DNA of 64,000 bases from positions 1-64,000 of the forward strand of contig CALWUI010000019.1 in the NCBI GenBank assembly GCA_944384705.1. Direction: 5' to 3'. The number at the start of each line of letters is the position of its first letter. The stretch's first letter is position 1. The notes under the pieces are model-generated. The model was not told where the DNA came from, did no database searches, and saw nothing but the letters and a program-made list of their open reading frames with translations. This DNA is from an uncultured Clostridia bacterium (GTDB lineage Bacteria > Bacillota > Clostridia > Oscillospirales > Acutalibacteraceae). Below, piece by piece: positions 27,203 to 38,215 of this stretch. A program made the translations under genes and the position numbers.

Positions 27203-28296
27203 GAGTAACAGAGATTTCTTTTAGCAGCTTTCGAAATTTAAAAGATGCGACAATAGAGCCAAGTGAAGGAATAAATATAATCTGCGGGGAAAATGCGCAG
27301 GGCAAAACAAACTTTTTAGAGGCAATTTGGTTGTTTACCGGAGGAAGATCATTTAGAGGTGCAAAAGATAAAGATCTTGTACGGTTTGGAGAGCACGAAG
27401 CTTTTTTGGAGCTAAAAGAAAAAATTTATGATCGCGAACAAAGATTAAAAATAGAAATAAAAAATGGTAAAAGATGTGTTATAATAAATAAAGTTCCACA
27501 ACAAACGGCTTCGGCAATGGTGGGGCAGATGTGTGCCGTGGTTTTTTCTCCAAACCATTTAGATCTGATAAAGGGCGGGCCGAACGTTCGGCGAAAATTT
27601 TTAGATACAGCGATTTGTCAGCTGCAACCTCTTTACACTGCACAATTTCTGAGATATAATCATGTTTTGAGTCAAAGAAATATGTTGCTTCGTCAGCTTA
27701 AAAAGAGCAAAAATTTGATTGATACGCTTGATATATGGGAGGATAAATTAGTTGATCTGGGTAGCGAATTGATTTTGCGTCGAGAAGATTATGTGAAAAA
27801 TTTAAAAAAAATCTCTGCAGAATTTTATTCTGGTCTGTCGGCAAGCAAAGAAATACTCTTTTTACAGTACAAAAATTCTACTGCAAAAGAAAATTCATTA
27901 AAAAAAGAGCAAGTGAAAAAAGATTTTAAAGAAGCTTTAAAAAATTCTAGAGAAGAAGATTTGGCACTGGGATTTACAACAAAAGGCCCGCACAGAGATG
28001 AGTTGGAGATAAGAATAAACGAAAAGTCCGCAAGACAATTTTCTTCTCAAGGCCAGCAGAGAAGCGCTGTTTTGGCAATAAAACTGGCCGAGACAGAAAT
28101 AGTCCGGCAAACCGTAGGAGAAGACCCGATAATCCTGCTGGACGATGTTTTGAGCGAGCTGGATGCAAAAAGACAAAGCTATTTGTTAAAAAGTATTCCG
28201 CAAAAGCAGGTTTTTATAACTTGCTGCGAACCAGAACTTACAAGTAGATTGGCCGCAGAAAAAGTTTTTGAAGTCTCAGATGGAACTTTTTTATAA
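27199..28296 (+). CDS. recF: DNA replication and repair protein RecF
   Basis: An SMC-like ATPase that helps load RecA at gaps. The 365-residue protein has Walker A GENAQGKTNFLEAI, signature FSSQGQQRS and Walker B PIILLDDVLSELD. It starts with GTG overlapping the previous stop. Confidence 0.95.
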   Translation: MRVTEISFSSFRNLKDATIEPSEGINIICGENAQGKTNFLEAIWLFTGGRSFRGAKDKDLVRFGEHEAFLELKEKIYDREQRLKIEIKNGKRCVIINKVPQQTASAMVGQMCAVVFSPNHLDLIKGGPNVRRKFLDTAICQLQPLYTAQFLRYNHVLSQRNMLLRQLKKSKNLIDTLDIWEDKLVDLGSELILRREDYVKNLKKISAEFYSGLSASKEILFLQYKNSTAKENSLKKEQVKKDFKEALKNSREEDLALGFTTKGPHRDELEIRINEKSARQFSSQGQQRSAVLAIKLAETEIVRQTVGEDPIILLDDVLSELDAKRQSYLLKSIPQKQVFITCCEPELTSRLAAEKVFEVSDGTFL

Positions 28297-28315
28297 AAGA
28301 AAGGGGAAAATTTAA

Positions 28316-28576
28316 GTGTATCTGCATTTAGGACAAAACGTGGATGCAAGAGAAAAAGAAATTATAGGAATTTTTGATCTGGATACAAGTACGATCGGGA
28401 AGATAACAAAGGAGTTTCTTTATGAGGCCGAAAAAAAGAATCTAGTAGAAACCGTGGCAGATGAGTTGCCAAAATCGTTTATAGTTTGTCAAAAAGATGA
28501 TAAGAAAAAAATATTTGTAAGTCCGATTGCAACAAAAACGCTGCAAAAACGTAGAGAAATGAGGGGTTCGGTGTGA
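28316..28576 (+). CDS. remB: RemB-like extracellular matrix regulator (DUF370)
   Basis: An 86-residue protein beginning MYLHLGQNVDAREKEIIGIF, a DUF370/RemB sequence found between recF and gyrB in many Firmicutes. In Bacillus it affects matrix genes. It starts with GTG after AAAGGGG and overlaps the next gene by four bases. Confidence 0.85.
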   Translation: MYLHLGQNVDAREKEIIGIFDLDTSTIGKITKEFLYEAEKKNLVETVADELPKSFIVCQKDDKKKIFVSPIATKTLQKRREMRGSV

Positions 28577-28878
28577 AAAAAAGAATATTAAGATGTCCTT
28601 ATTGCCAAGAAAAATTAGGATTTATAAGAGCTTTTCAAAACAAGGCAAATAAAGAATATTTTTGTCCGGAATGTAGTTGTATCAGTGATTTAGAACTAGA
28701 AGAAGGCATTCGGAATCTGGCAAAAATTCTGTTTGTTTTAATTGCCTTGATTGCAGTTGTATTTTCGCTTTTTATAAAATTTTACATATGGGGCACGATT
28801 TTAATTGTCTTGCTGTTTATGGCGTTTTATTGGCAAGTTCCAAGATTTATAAGGCTAAAAAAGAAAATAGAAGAATAA
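28573..28878 (+). CDS. Small zinc-ribbon membrane protein
   Basis: I do not recognise a named family. The 101-residue protein has an N-terminal CPYC...CPEC pair, likely binding zinc, and two adjacent membrane segments (about 50-90), then a basic tail. It starts with GTG overlapping remB and precedes gyrB by about 50 bases. A membrane-tethered zinc ribbon of unknown role is all the sequence supports. Confidence 0.7.
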   Translation: MKKRILRCPYCQEKLGFIRAFQNKANKEYFCPECSCISDLELEEGIRNLAKILFVLIALIAVVFSLFIKFYIWGTILIVLLFMAFYWQVPRFIRLKKKIEE

Positions 28879-28902
28879 ACTTTGAGTAAAAATTTTTAAT
28901 AA

Positions 28903-30870
<1,968 letters not shown>

Positions 30871-30916
30871 AACTCCGAAAGCACAAAAATATAAGTTTTT
30901 AGAGGAGATCTATACA

Positions 30917-31642
30917 ATGAAAGAACATGATGAGGGAATCCCGGTGAAAGATAACGAAATACAAGTCGAAAAAGAAGACTATGCATCTACCATAGAGAAA
31001 GATCAGCAAATAGAAGACGAAGTGAATCAAAAAGAACAAGAAGATCAAGAAAAACAAGAAACTTTAGAAGAACCTCAGTGGGATGGTTCAGAATCGGAGT
31101 TTGTAGAGGATGACGATGCAGAAGAGTATGAGGAAAAATATGCGGGAATTAAATTAGGATATGTCTTAAAAAAAGATGAAATAATGTCGTGCCTAAAGCA
31201 TACCGGAATGTTTAAGTCAAACGAAACAAAAACCATTGTAGAAATCTGTTTGCTTTTTGTTTTGGCAATAATGTTTTTTGTACTGTTTTTTTTAACCAGA
31301 AAAGCTCTAAATGCTATACTTGGCGTAGTTTCTGTTGTGATGGCTTTTGCAATATATCTGATGCCGCGATTTTTTGTGGGATTTAACGCAGAAAAGTTGA
31401 CCACAGGCAAAAAACTTTCGGTAGAGATTTATCCTAACGAAATAAAAATAGATAAAGGAGCCAGCAGTTGGAGTATTCCGCTGGACGGAACATGTTTTTA
31501 TGAAGAGTTTAACGATATGCTAGTATTGTATCTTCCACAAGAAAAGCTATTTGTTATTCCTATGAGGGCCATAGAACCTGACCTTTTAGCTGATGTTCAG
31601 GCAATGATAATAGCCGGAACAACACCAAAAGAAGAAGAGTAA
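30917..31642 (+). CDS. YcxB-like membrane protein
   Basis: The 241-residue protein has an acidic, Glu/Gln-rich N-terminal third (about 1-70), two membrane segments (about 105-150), and a C-terminal domain resembling YcxB (VEIYPNEIKIDKGASSWSI, then MLVLYLPQEKLFVIPMRAI). Function is unknown. I start at the ATG at 30917, preceded by GAGGAG, not at the frame opening inside gyrB. It is probably cotranscribed with gyrB. Confidence 0.65.
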   Translation: MKEHDEGIPVKDNEIQVEKEDYASTIEKDQQIEDEVNQKEQEDQEKQETLEEPQWDGSESEFVEDDDAEEYEEKYAGIKLGYVLKKDEIMSCLKHTGMFKSNETKTIVEICLLFVLAIMFFVLFFLTRKALNAILGVVSVVMAFAIYLMPRFFVGFNAEKLTTGKKLSVEIYPNEIKIDKGASSWSIPLDGTCFYEEFNDMLVLYLPQEKLFVIPMRAIEPDLLADVQAMIIAGTTPKEEE

Positions 31643-31654
31643 AAATAATATAAG

Positions 31655-31696
31655 GCGGCGCTGCGAAGGCAGCAACTGGGCCGAAGCAGGCGCCGC
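31655..31696. repeat. GC-rich inverted repeat upstream of gyrA
   Basis: GCGGCGC (31655-31661) pairs with GCGCCGC (31690-31696). Inside is a small hairpin, CTGC-GAAG-GCAG (31661-31672, sharing a base with the outer stem), and a weak second one. A further GCCGCG/CGCGGC pair spans 31720-31760. It looks like a small or decayed relative of family B. Confidence 0.5.
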
Positions 31697-31786
31697 ATCA
31701 ATAAAAAGGAAGAAGACATGCCGCGAGCGGACATCACAGTCGCGATGCCCACAACGCGGCTGCAAGAAAAAATGAGGTGAACTAGA

Positions 31787-34297
31787 TTGGATAACGAAGC
31801 GAATCTTGAACAAGGACAAAAAATAATAGAAGTAGAAATAGAAAAAGAGATGCAGAAATCCTTTTTAGATTACTCGATGTCTGTAATAGTTTCGAGGGCG
31901 CTGCCGGATGTGCGGGATGGCTTAAAACCGGTGCATAGAAGGATTTTATATACGTTGTTTGAAAATGGATTGGGGCCAGACAAAGCTTATCGCAAGTGTG
32001 CAGATACAGTAGGAGCGGTGCTTGGAAGGTATCATCCTCACGGAGATGCTTCGGTATATGACGCGCTGGTAAGGTTGGCACAGGATTTTTCGATGAGATA
32101 TATGCTGGTGGATGGGCATGGAAACTTTGGCTCAGTTGATGGAGATCCGCCAGCTGCATATCGATATACCGAGTCAAGAATGAGTAAGATCTCGGTAGAG
32201 ATGCTGACGGACATAGATAAGGATACAGTTAATTTTGTATCTAATTATGATGATAGATTAAAAGAACCAGAAGTACTGCCCTCCAGATTTCCAAATCTAC
32301 TGGCAAACGGATCAACGGGCATAGCTGTAGGCATGGCGACGAATATTCCTCCGCACAATCTAGGAGAAGTAATCGACGCTATCTGCTGTTTAATAGACAA
32401 CCCTACAGCCGAGCTGCCAGAACTTATGGAATATATAAAAGGTCCTGATTTCCCAACAGGTGGCCAGATAATGGGTCATAGCGGAATAAAAGCCGCATAC
32501 GCAACAGGTCGAGGCAAAATTATAGTTCGTGCTTGCGCAGAAATCGTTGAGGAAAAAAATTCAAGATATAAAATCGTAGTAACCGAGTTGCCGTATCAGG
32601 TAAATAAGGCGCGCCTCTGCGAGAATATTGCCGAACTTGTAAAAGAAAAGCGCATAGAGGGAATTACAAATGTTGAGGACCATTCTGATAGAAATGGAAT
32701 GCATATTCGAATCGATTTAAAAAGAGATGCTTCGCCACAGGTAGTTTTAAATCAGTTATACTCTTTTACACAACTGCAGACTACGTTTGGCGTAATAATG
32801 CTAGCAATAGTAAACGGTGTTCCAAAAGTTTTAACGTTAAAAGAAATGTTAACGAATTATATCGACTTTCAGATAGAAGTGCTAACAAGAAGAACGCAGT
32901 TTGAACTCAATAAAGCCAAAGAACGTGCGCATATTCTAGAAGGCCTAAAGATTGCGCTCGACAATATAGATGAAGTTATAGCAATTTTACGCGGATCTAA
33001 ATCGGTAGCCGAAGGCAAAGAAAAATTAATGCAAAGGTTTAGCCTTGACGATGTACAAGCCCAGGCAATTGTGCAGATGAGGTTGGGCCAGTTAACTGGT
33101 CTTGAACGCAGCAAAATAGAAGAAGAATTAGCTCAACTTGAACAAAAAATAGCAGAACTTTTGTCGTTGTTGCAGGATAAATCAAAACTTTTGGCCATGC
33201 TAAAAAGTGAGATTTTGGAGATAAAACGTAGGTTTGCCGACGAGCGCCGAACAAAAATAATGACGATAAGCGGCGAAGTGGATATAGAAGACTTGATTCC
33301 AAAAGAAGACTGTGTGCTGACTTTAACGAATTTTGGCTACGTTAAACGGCAAAAAACTGATACATATAAAATACAAAGAAGAGGCGGCCGAGGAGTTTCG
33401 GGAATGAGCTGCCGAGAAGAAGATGTGGCAGCAGAAATGTTTGTGGTAAATAGCCATGATTATGTGATGTTTTTTACGAATCTGGGCAAAACATACAGAC
33501 TAAAATGTTACGAAATTCCAGAAGGTTCGAGAACCGCAAAAGGAACAAATGTGGCGAATCTGCTTCCTATATTGCCAGAAGAAAAAGTAACTTCTATGAT
33601 AAGAGTGCCAGAGTTTGATGAGGAAAAATATCTGGTTATGGTAACAAAAAAGGGAATCATTAAACGAACAACCCTGGGCGCATATGATTCGGCAAGAAAA
33701 GGTGGACTCATAGCAATAGACCTAGACGACGGCGATGAATTAGCTTGGGTTAGCGTTACAGATGGAACAGCCGAACTTTTAATTGCAACAAAAAATGGAA
33801 TGGCAATCCGGTTTAAAGAAACTGATGTTCGTGCTGTGGGTCGTGCTGCCAGAGGTGTTAAAGCTATTTCGCTGCAGGAGAGTGACGAAGTGGTTGGAAT
33901 GAGCCCTGTGGTTAAAGATAAAATGATTCTTACCGTCTCAGAAACCGGCTACGGGAGGCTCTCTAGTGTAGATGATTATAGACTGCAGATGCGCGGAGGC
34001 AAGGGAATTACAAATTATCATATAGAAAAGTATGGTAAAGTCGCAGCAATAAAGATGATCTCCGGAGATGAAGACGTGATCTTAATTTCGGAAGCTGGAA
34101 TAATTATCCGTATAAAAGCTGATTCAATTAGAGTTTGTTCTAGACCATCTAAGGGCGTGCGCGTAATGAAAATTGCAGAAGACAATAAGATAGTTGCTGT
34201 TGCCAGCGTTCCACATGAGGATGAAGATACCGGTTTTGAGCCAAGTTCAGAAGTTCCGGATGATTCTTCTGAAACCAGCAGCGATATGCAAGAGTAA
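31787..34297 (+). CDS. gyrA: DNA gyrase subunit A
   Basis: The DNA cleavage subunit. The 836-residue protein has the winged-helix region with [22 protein letters not shown], the catalytic Tyr in [11 protein letters not shown], and the C-terminal beta-pinwheel repeats, with the GyrA box-like [10 protein letters not shown] at about 524. It ends in an acidic Ser/Asp/Glu tail. It starts with TTG after GAGGTG. Confidence 0.98.
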   Translation: MDNEANLEQGQKIIEVEIEKEMQKSFLDYSMSVIVSRALPDVRDGLKPVHRRILYTLFENGLGPDKAYRKCADTVGAVLGRYHPHGDASVYDALVRLAQDFSMRYMLVDGHGNFGSVDGDPPAAYRYTESRMSKISVEMLTDIDKDTVNFVSNYDDRLKEPEVLPSRFPNLLANGSTGIAVGMATNIPPHNLGEVIDAICCLIDNPTAELPELMEYIKGPDFPTGGQIMGHSGIKAAYATGRGKIIVRACAEIVEEKNSRYKIVVTELPYQVNKARLCENIAELVKEKRIEGITNVEDHSDRNGMHIRIDLKRDASPQVVLNQLYSFTQLQTTFGVIMLAIVNGVPKVLTLKEMLTNYIDFQIEVLTRRTQFELNKAKERAHILEGLKIALDNIDEVIAILRGSKSVAEGKEKLMQRFSLDDVQAQAIVQMRLGQLTGLERSKIEEELAQLEQKIAELLSLLQDKSKLLAMLKSEILEIKRRFADERRTKIMTISGEVDIEDLIPKEDCVLTLTNFGYVKRQKTDTYKIQRRGGRGVSGMSCREEDVAAEMFVVNSHDYVMFFTNLGKTYRLKCYEIPEGSRTAKGTNVANLLPILPEEKVTSMIRVPEFDEEKYLVMVTKKGIIKRTTLGAYDSARKGGLIAIDLDDGDELAWVSVTDGTAELLIATKNGMAIRFKETDVRAVGRAARGVKAISLQESDEVVGMSPVVKDKMILTVSETGYGRLSSVDDYRLQMRGGKGITNYHIEKYGKVAAIKMISGDEDVILISEAGIIIRIKADSIRVCSRPSKGVRVMKIAEDNKIVAVASVPHEDEDTGFEPSSEVPDDSSETSSDMQE

Positions 34298-34353
34298 GTT
34301 CAAACCTTTTAACAGAATTTCGCTTTTTTGTTGAAACTTAAGTGTAAGATTCC

Positions 34354-34379
34354 TGCGCCCCGCGGTATAGTGGGGCGCG
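34354..34379 (+). repeat. Family A conserved-loop hairpin A2
   Basis: GCGCCCC (34355-34361) pairs perfectly with GGGGCGC (34372-34378) around the loop GCGGTATAGT (34362-34371). It lies 57 bases after the gyrA stop, in the same sense as gyrA. Confidence 0.85.
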
Positions 34380-34415
34380 AAAAAATGTAGGCTTTTTCGT
34401 TAGTCATATTTTGCG

Positions 34416-34460
34416 CGCCCGCGCGCCAAACCTAATCCTTTGGCGCATGGGCGCTTTTCA
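34416..34460 (+). terminator. GC-rich hairpin with T-tract between gyrA and rpe
   Basis: GCGCCC (34416-34421) pairs with GGGCGC (34450-34455). Within it GCGCCAAA (34424-34431) pairs with TTTGGCGC (34440-34447), and TTTT follows. A separate hairpin, CGAAAAA/TTTTTCG, lies at 34378-34400. Together with A2 this gap holds three hairpins in a row. Confidence 0.6.
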
Positions 34461-34489
34461 GCCAGAAAAAAGGAGAGAATTAGATAAAA

Positions 34490-35128
34490 ATGAAAGTAGC
34501 TCCATCGATCTTGTCAAGCGACTTTTCGCAACTGGGTAAAGAGATAAAAAGAATAACAGAGGCAGGTGCCGATTATATTCACATAGACGTAATGGACGGA
34601 GTTTTTGTAGAAAATATAACAATCGGCCCATGCGTAGTTGCAGCTATAAGAAAGCTTACAGAAGTACCGTTTGACGTGCATTTGATGATAACAGATCCGG
34701 CAAGGTATATAAAGGCATTTGCAGAAGCTGGTGCAGATATAATTACGTTTCACGTAGAAGCAGCCCAAAATGTAGTTGAGACAATAAATATTATAAAGTC
34801 GTATGGAAAAAAGGTTGGGCTTTCGATAAAGCCTAAAACATCCGTAGAAGAAATAATAAAATATTTAAAGTTAATAGATTTAGTCCTTGTTATGACGGTT
34901 GAGCCAGGGTTTGGCGGACAAAAATTCATGTTCGATATGATGAAAAAGGTAAAAAGCTTAAAAAAAGAAATTCAAGCCAAAAATTTGAATACTTTGATAG
35001 AGGTGGATGGAGGAATAAACGAAAAAACAGCGCAAATTGCAGCAAGTAACGGAGCAGATATCTGCGTAGCCGGAACAAGCATTTTTAAAAGTGCAGATAT
35101 AAAACAAGCGATAGAAAATTTAAGATAA
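34490..35128 (+). CDS. rpe: Ribulose-phosphate 3-epimerase
   Basis: Interconverts ribulose-5-phosphate and xylulose-5-phosphate. The 212-residue TIM barrel has APSILSSDF, HIDVMDGVFVENITIGP, DVHLMI, MTVEPGFGGQKF and EVDGGI, which together hold the metal ligands and both catalytic Asp residues. Shine-Dalgarno is GGAGAG. Confidence 0.97.
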   Translation: MKVAPSILSSDFSQLGKEIKRITEAGADYIHIDVMDGVFVENITIGPCVVAAIRKLTEVPFDVHLMITDPARYIKAFAEAGADIITFHVEAAQNVVETINIIKSYGKKVGLSIKPKTSVEEIIKYLKLIDLVLVMTVEPGFGGQKFMFDMMKKVKSLKKEIQAKNLNTLIEVDGGINEKTAQIAASNGADICVAGTSIFKSADIKQAIENLR

Positions 35129-35151
35129 TAACCAGAATTTTAATAATAAAA

Positions 35152-35186
35152 AGCTCTCAGCAAGACGAAAAATCCAACTGAGAGCT
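35152..35186. terminator. Bidirectional terminator between rpe and mecA
   Basis: AGCTCTCAG (35152-35160) pairs perfectly with CTGAGAGCT (35178-35186) between the two convergent stops. Confidence 0.75.
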
Positions 35187-35202
35187 AAAATTAAATTTTG
35201 GT

Positions 35203-35784
35203 TTAAACAACAAGATACTTACCAAATTCTTTAACGGCGTTGTCTTTGATAATAACGTTACCTTTTTCAAAAACTCTAGCGGCAACAATAGAAGTTTTTC
35301 CGACGAGCTGACCGTATTCGCTTATGATTGCCAAAAGATTTGAGGAGATAGAACCATTGACGTAGAGAATAACATAATAAGAGTTGTTAAACTCAATGAT
35401 AGAACTATTTATAAAATTGAAGTTTTTATTATAAATGCGCTCAATAAAAGCAAGGAGAGAATCAGAATTTTTAAAGAAAAATGTAAACGGTTTGGACTGA
35501 GTTTTAATTTTATAAATTTTTCGAGACTTATTATTTTTTTTGTTAGAGAGAAGTGTTATAAGAACAAAACAGCCATTTGTTTGCGGAATAGCTTCGATTA
35601 AAAGCTTTTTGTTAGAACTAGAAAATCCTATTTCGGATTCTGCTCGAGCCAAAATATTTTTAATAATTTCTCTAGAATAATCATTTTTCCAATCTAGCTG
35701 TTTAAAAGAAATATCTAAAAAATCCATATCCTCGTGCGAAAGGGCAATTAATAAGCGTTTTTCGTCAATCTTATCCAAAATCAT
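35203..35784 (-). CDS. mecA: Adaptor protein MecA-like
   Basis: In Bacillus, MecA delivers substrates such as ComK to ClpCP. This 193-residue protein follows the family layout: an N-terminal domain with LSHEDMDFLDISFKQLDW and EAIPQTNGCFVLITLL, a short linker, and a C-terminal domain ending GNVIIKDNAVKEFGKYLV. The linker is short compared with Bacillus, as in many Clostridia. GGAGGGGGGG precedes the ATG. The target here is unknown. Confidence 0.8.
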   Translation of the reverse strand: MILDKIDEKRLLIALSHEDMDFLDISFKQLDWKNDYSREIIKNILARAESEIGFSSSNKKLLIEAIPQTNGCFVLITLLSNKKNNKSRKIYKIKTQSKPFTFFFKNSDSLLAFIERIYNKNFNFINSSIIEFNNSYYVILYVNGSISSNLLAIISEYGQLVGKTSIVAARVFEKGNVIIKDNAVKEFGKYLVV

Positions 35785-36020
35785 GACGAGCCCCCCCTCC
35801 TGAAAAAATAAAAGTATCTTAATAATATAATATTATATGCAGAGCAAGTGTGCAAGTGGATATTGCAGGATGGGTGGATTTACTTGTGATTTTTTATAAA
35901 AATAGTAAGTTTTGCATAAATTTATCACAAATGCGGCCGTTTCTTGACAAAAAATAAAATAAATAGTAAAATAAATTTTGATTTTGTAAGTATTTTTAAT
36001 TTTAAGTTAGGAGTTTTTTT

Positions 36021-36446
36021 ATGATTTTTGAGGGTTTGTTTGGCCTTGGTATGATAAATATTTTGAGTGGAATCCTCTATAAGGTGTTCTTGTGTATGGC
36101 TGTGTATAAGGATGCAAAAGAGCACGACGATAAAAATGCAGTTTTGTGGACAATTTTAGTCGCTTTTTTTGGCTTGATTCCCACAGTTATTTATTTGATT
36201 TTTAGATTTCAAAAAGAAAAAGAATTTATTAGATGTCCGCACTGCGGAAAAATGATATCAAAAAAATATCCGGTGTGCATGTTTTGCAAAGAGCCTATAA
36301 ATAATTCAAGTCAGGAAGCTTTTGTTAGCGAAGAAGTAAAAAAATATTTGGTTATTGCAGGAGTGCTTTTTATTATAAGATTAATAGTTAGCAATCTTAT
36401 AAGTCTATCTGGCGCAAGACAAGGTGTAACCTTCAATCTTTTTTAA
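36021..36446 (+). CDS. Membrane protein with a central zinc ribbon
   Basis: I do not recognise a named family. The 141-residue protein has two N-terminal membrane segments, a central CPHCGKMI...CMFC zinc-ribbon motif (about 73-91), and a C-terminal membrane segment. GGAG precedes the ATG. The gap before it (35785-36020) shows only AT-rich sequence. Confidence 0.65.
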   Translation: MIFEGLFGLGMINILSGILYKVFLCMAVYKDAKEHDDKNAVLWTILVAFFGLIPTVIYLIFRFQKEKEFIRCPHCGKMISKKYPVCMFCKEPINNSSQEAFVSEEVKKYLVIAGVLFIIRLIVSNLISLSGARQGVTFNLF

Positions 36447-36491
36447 TTTTTTAAATAAATATTACAATGTGTATAAAATGTTGGAGTAAAG

Positions 36492-38084
36492 ATGAAAAAA
36501 TTTAATTTATGGACAAGTAGATTATTTTTTGCTGTTTTTGTTGGGTTTATTTGCTTTAAAGTAGGTTTTAGCTGTGCTGCAGAGACAGAATTTGTAGTTT
36601 TGCATGAGGGTCAAAGTATTTTTTTAAAAAAAGAATATCTTAATAATGAATCGGCGTTGACCTCAAAAAATAGTGAGGTTGCGTCGGTTTTTAATGGAAT
36701 AATAACAGCGCGGTCGGTTGGAGAAACCACCTGTGTTGCCGCAGAAATTGCCGCTGACGGCAATAAAATAGAAAAAACATACAAAATAAAAGTGTTGCCG
36801 TCTACTCTCGTACGTAATGTTTTTACTGAACCTAATAATCCAAAACAGGGCGAAAAATTGTCTATTTTTGCGATTACAGATAATAATGTGGATAAGGTCA
36901 AGTTTTTGATTTCTACCGAAAATAAGCGTCTTGAGATCGACTCTGAAAAGAATTTTTCTTCTGGCAAGGTTGCGGTTCATAAAGTGGGATTTGTTTTAAA
37001 TGATGTAGGATCGTTTAAAGTAAGGCTGAAGGTACAAAAAAACGGTGTATGGAAGCAAGTCGAGAAATTTGACTTCGCAGGCAAAATTTTAAAAAGGTCG
37101 AATGTAGAGCCAGTTGAGTGGCTTGCAAGTGATAAATGCATTGACTATATAAAAGCTAAAGAGGGCTTTAAATCTGAATTGAGCGCGGATAGTTTTGCTA
37201 AGGATGTCTATGATATCGGCTATGGGTCAGTTGTAAAATGTGGCAAGCCGTTTTATGGTAATTTGACGCCAATCGAAGCGCATGCAGAGCTTACAAATCG
37301 GCTGAATAGCGGGAGTTTTTCTAGACGATTAAATGATTTTGTTATAAAAAATAATTTAAATTTTTCGCAGAATGAATTCGATGCGCTGTTGAGTTTTACA
37401 TATAATTTAGGACCAGGCTGGATGAAAAATTCTAAATTACGAAATGTTATATTATCAATAAAAAATACAAAATGGATAAACGATAAAAGTGCGACAAGGT
37501 CGATAGGAACCGTGATCTCTGATAATGGGCTTCGGTTGCGTGCAGAACCAAATACGCAAAGTAAAGTTTTAACAGTTATGAGATTTAATGATCAAGTAGA
37601 GCTTTTAAGTGCCAATAATAATGGTTGGTATCAGGTTAAAACAGAGCTAGGACAAGTAGGTTTCTGCTTTGCAGAGTTTTTGTCAGTGAATGAAAATAAT
37701 TATACAAAAAGTAATATTGCTGTGGTAAATTCAGAAAATGGACTTAGAGTAAGGTGTGAACCAAACACTGTGAGTTCAATAATTTCTGTGCTAAAATTTA
37801 ATGATCAGGTAGAAGTACTGAGCAAAAATTATAACAATTGGTATAAAGTTAGAACAAAATCTGGAGAAGTTGGTTATTGTTTCGCTCAGTTTTTAACCGT
37901 CGATGAACCCGAAAGATCAGACTTTGTCAGTGAATTTTTATCTTATAATAAAGCAGGTGGAATTTTTGTTCGCGGCCTGTTAAATCGGCGCGTTGAGGAG
38001 CTGCAGATGTTTTTGTTCAACGATTATTCTAAAGACGGAGCAAAAAATAAATATGGATTTTGGCTTCCAAAAGAAATAGTCTAA
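36492..38084 (+). CDS. Exported GH24 lysozyme with Ig-like and inserted SH3b domains
   Basis: The 530-residue protein has a signal peptide (about 1-30), a BIG2-like Ig domain (about 32-102), a second Ig-like part (about 105-200), then a GH24 muramidase. Glu224 in KEGF and Asp233 match the catalytic pair of T4 lysozyme; the Thr position is Asp241 in DIGYG. The first catalytic half ends near 325. Two SH3b domains follow (about 338-399 and 408-470), and only then the GH24 C-terminal segment VRGLLNRRVEELQ (about 493-505). The wall-binding modules therefore appear to interrupt the catalytic domain. GGAG precedes the ATG. It probably acts on the cell wall. Confidence 0.8.
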   Translation: MKKFNLWTSRLFFAVFVGFICFKVGFSCAAETEFVVLHEGQSIFLKKEYLNNESALTSKNSEVASVFNGIITARSVGETTCVAAEIAADGNKIEKTYKIKVLPSTLVRNVFTEPNNPKQGEKLSIFAITDNNVDKVKFLISTENKRLEIDSEKNFSSGKVAVHKVGFVLNDVGSFKVRLKVQKNGVWKQVEKFDFAGKILKRSNVEPVEWLASDKCIDYIKAKEGFKSELSADSFAKDVYDIGYGSVVKCGKPFYGNLTPIEAHAELTNRLNSGSFSRRLNDFVIKNNLNFSQNEFDALLSFTYNLGPGWMKNSKLRNVILSIKNTKWINDKSATRSIGTVISDNGLRLRAEPNTQSKVLTVMRFNDQVELLSANNNGWYQVKTELGQVGFCFAEFLSVNENNYTKSNIAVVNSENGLRVRCEPNTVSSIISVLKFNDQVEVLSKNYNNWYKVRTKSGEVGYCFAQFLTVDEPERSDFVSEFLSYNKAGGIFVRGLLNRRVEELQMFLFNDYSKDGAKNKYGFWLPKEIV

Positions 38085-38094
38085 CCCAGAAGAG

Positions 38095-38122
38095 AACACC
38101 CGCGCGGTATAGTGCGGGCGTT
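38095..38122 (+). repeat. Family A conserved-loop hairpin A3
   Basis: AACACCCGC-type left arm (38095-38103) pairs with GCGGGCGTT (38114-38122) with one mismatch, around the loop GCGGTATAGT (38104-38113). It starts 11 bases after the lysozyme stop, in the same sense, and a T-rich tract follows. Confidence 0.8.
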
Positions 38123-38215
38123 AATTTTTGTATTTTTTTAATACCTATTTTAATATTGTCGGTTTTGAGATATAATCTTCTTATAGAGAAAATAAAAAAG
38201 AAAAGAAGATTTTGC

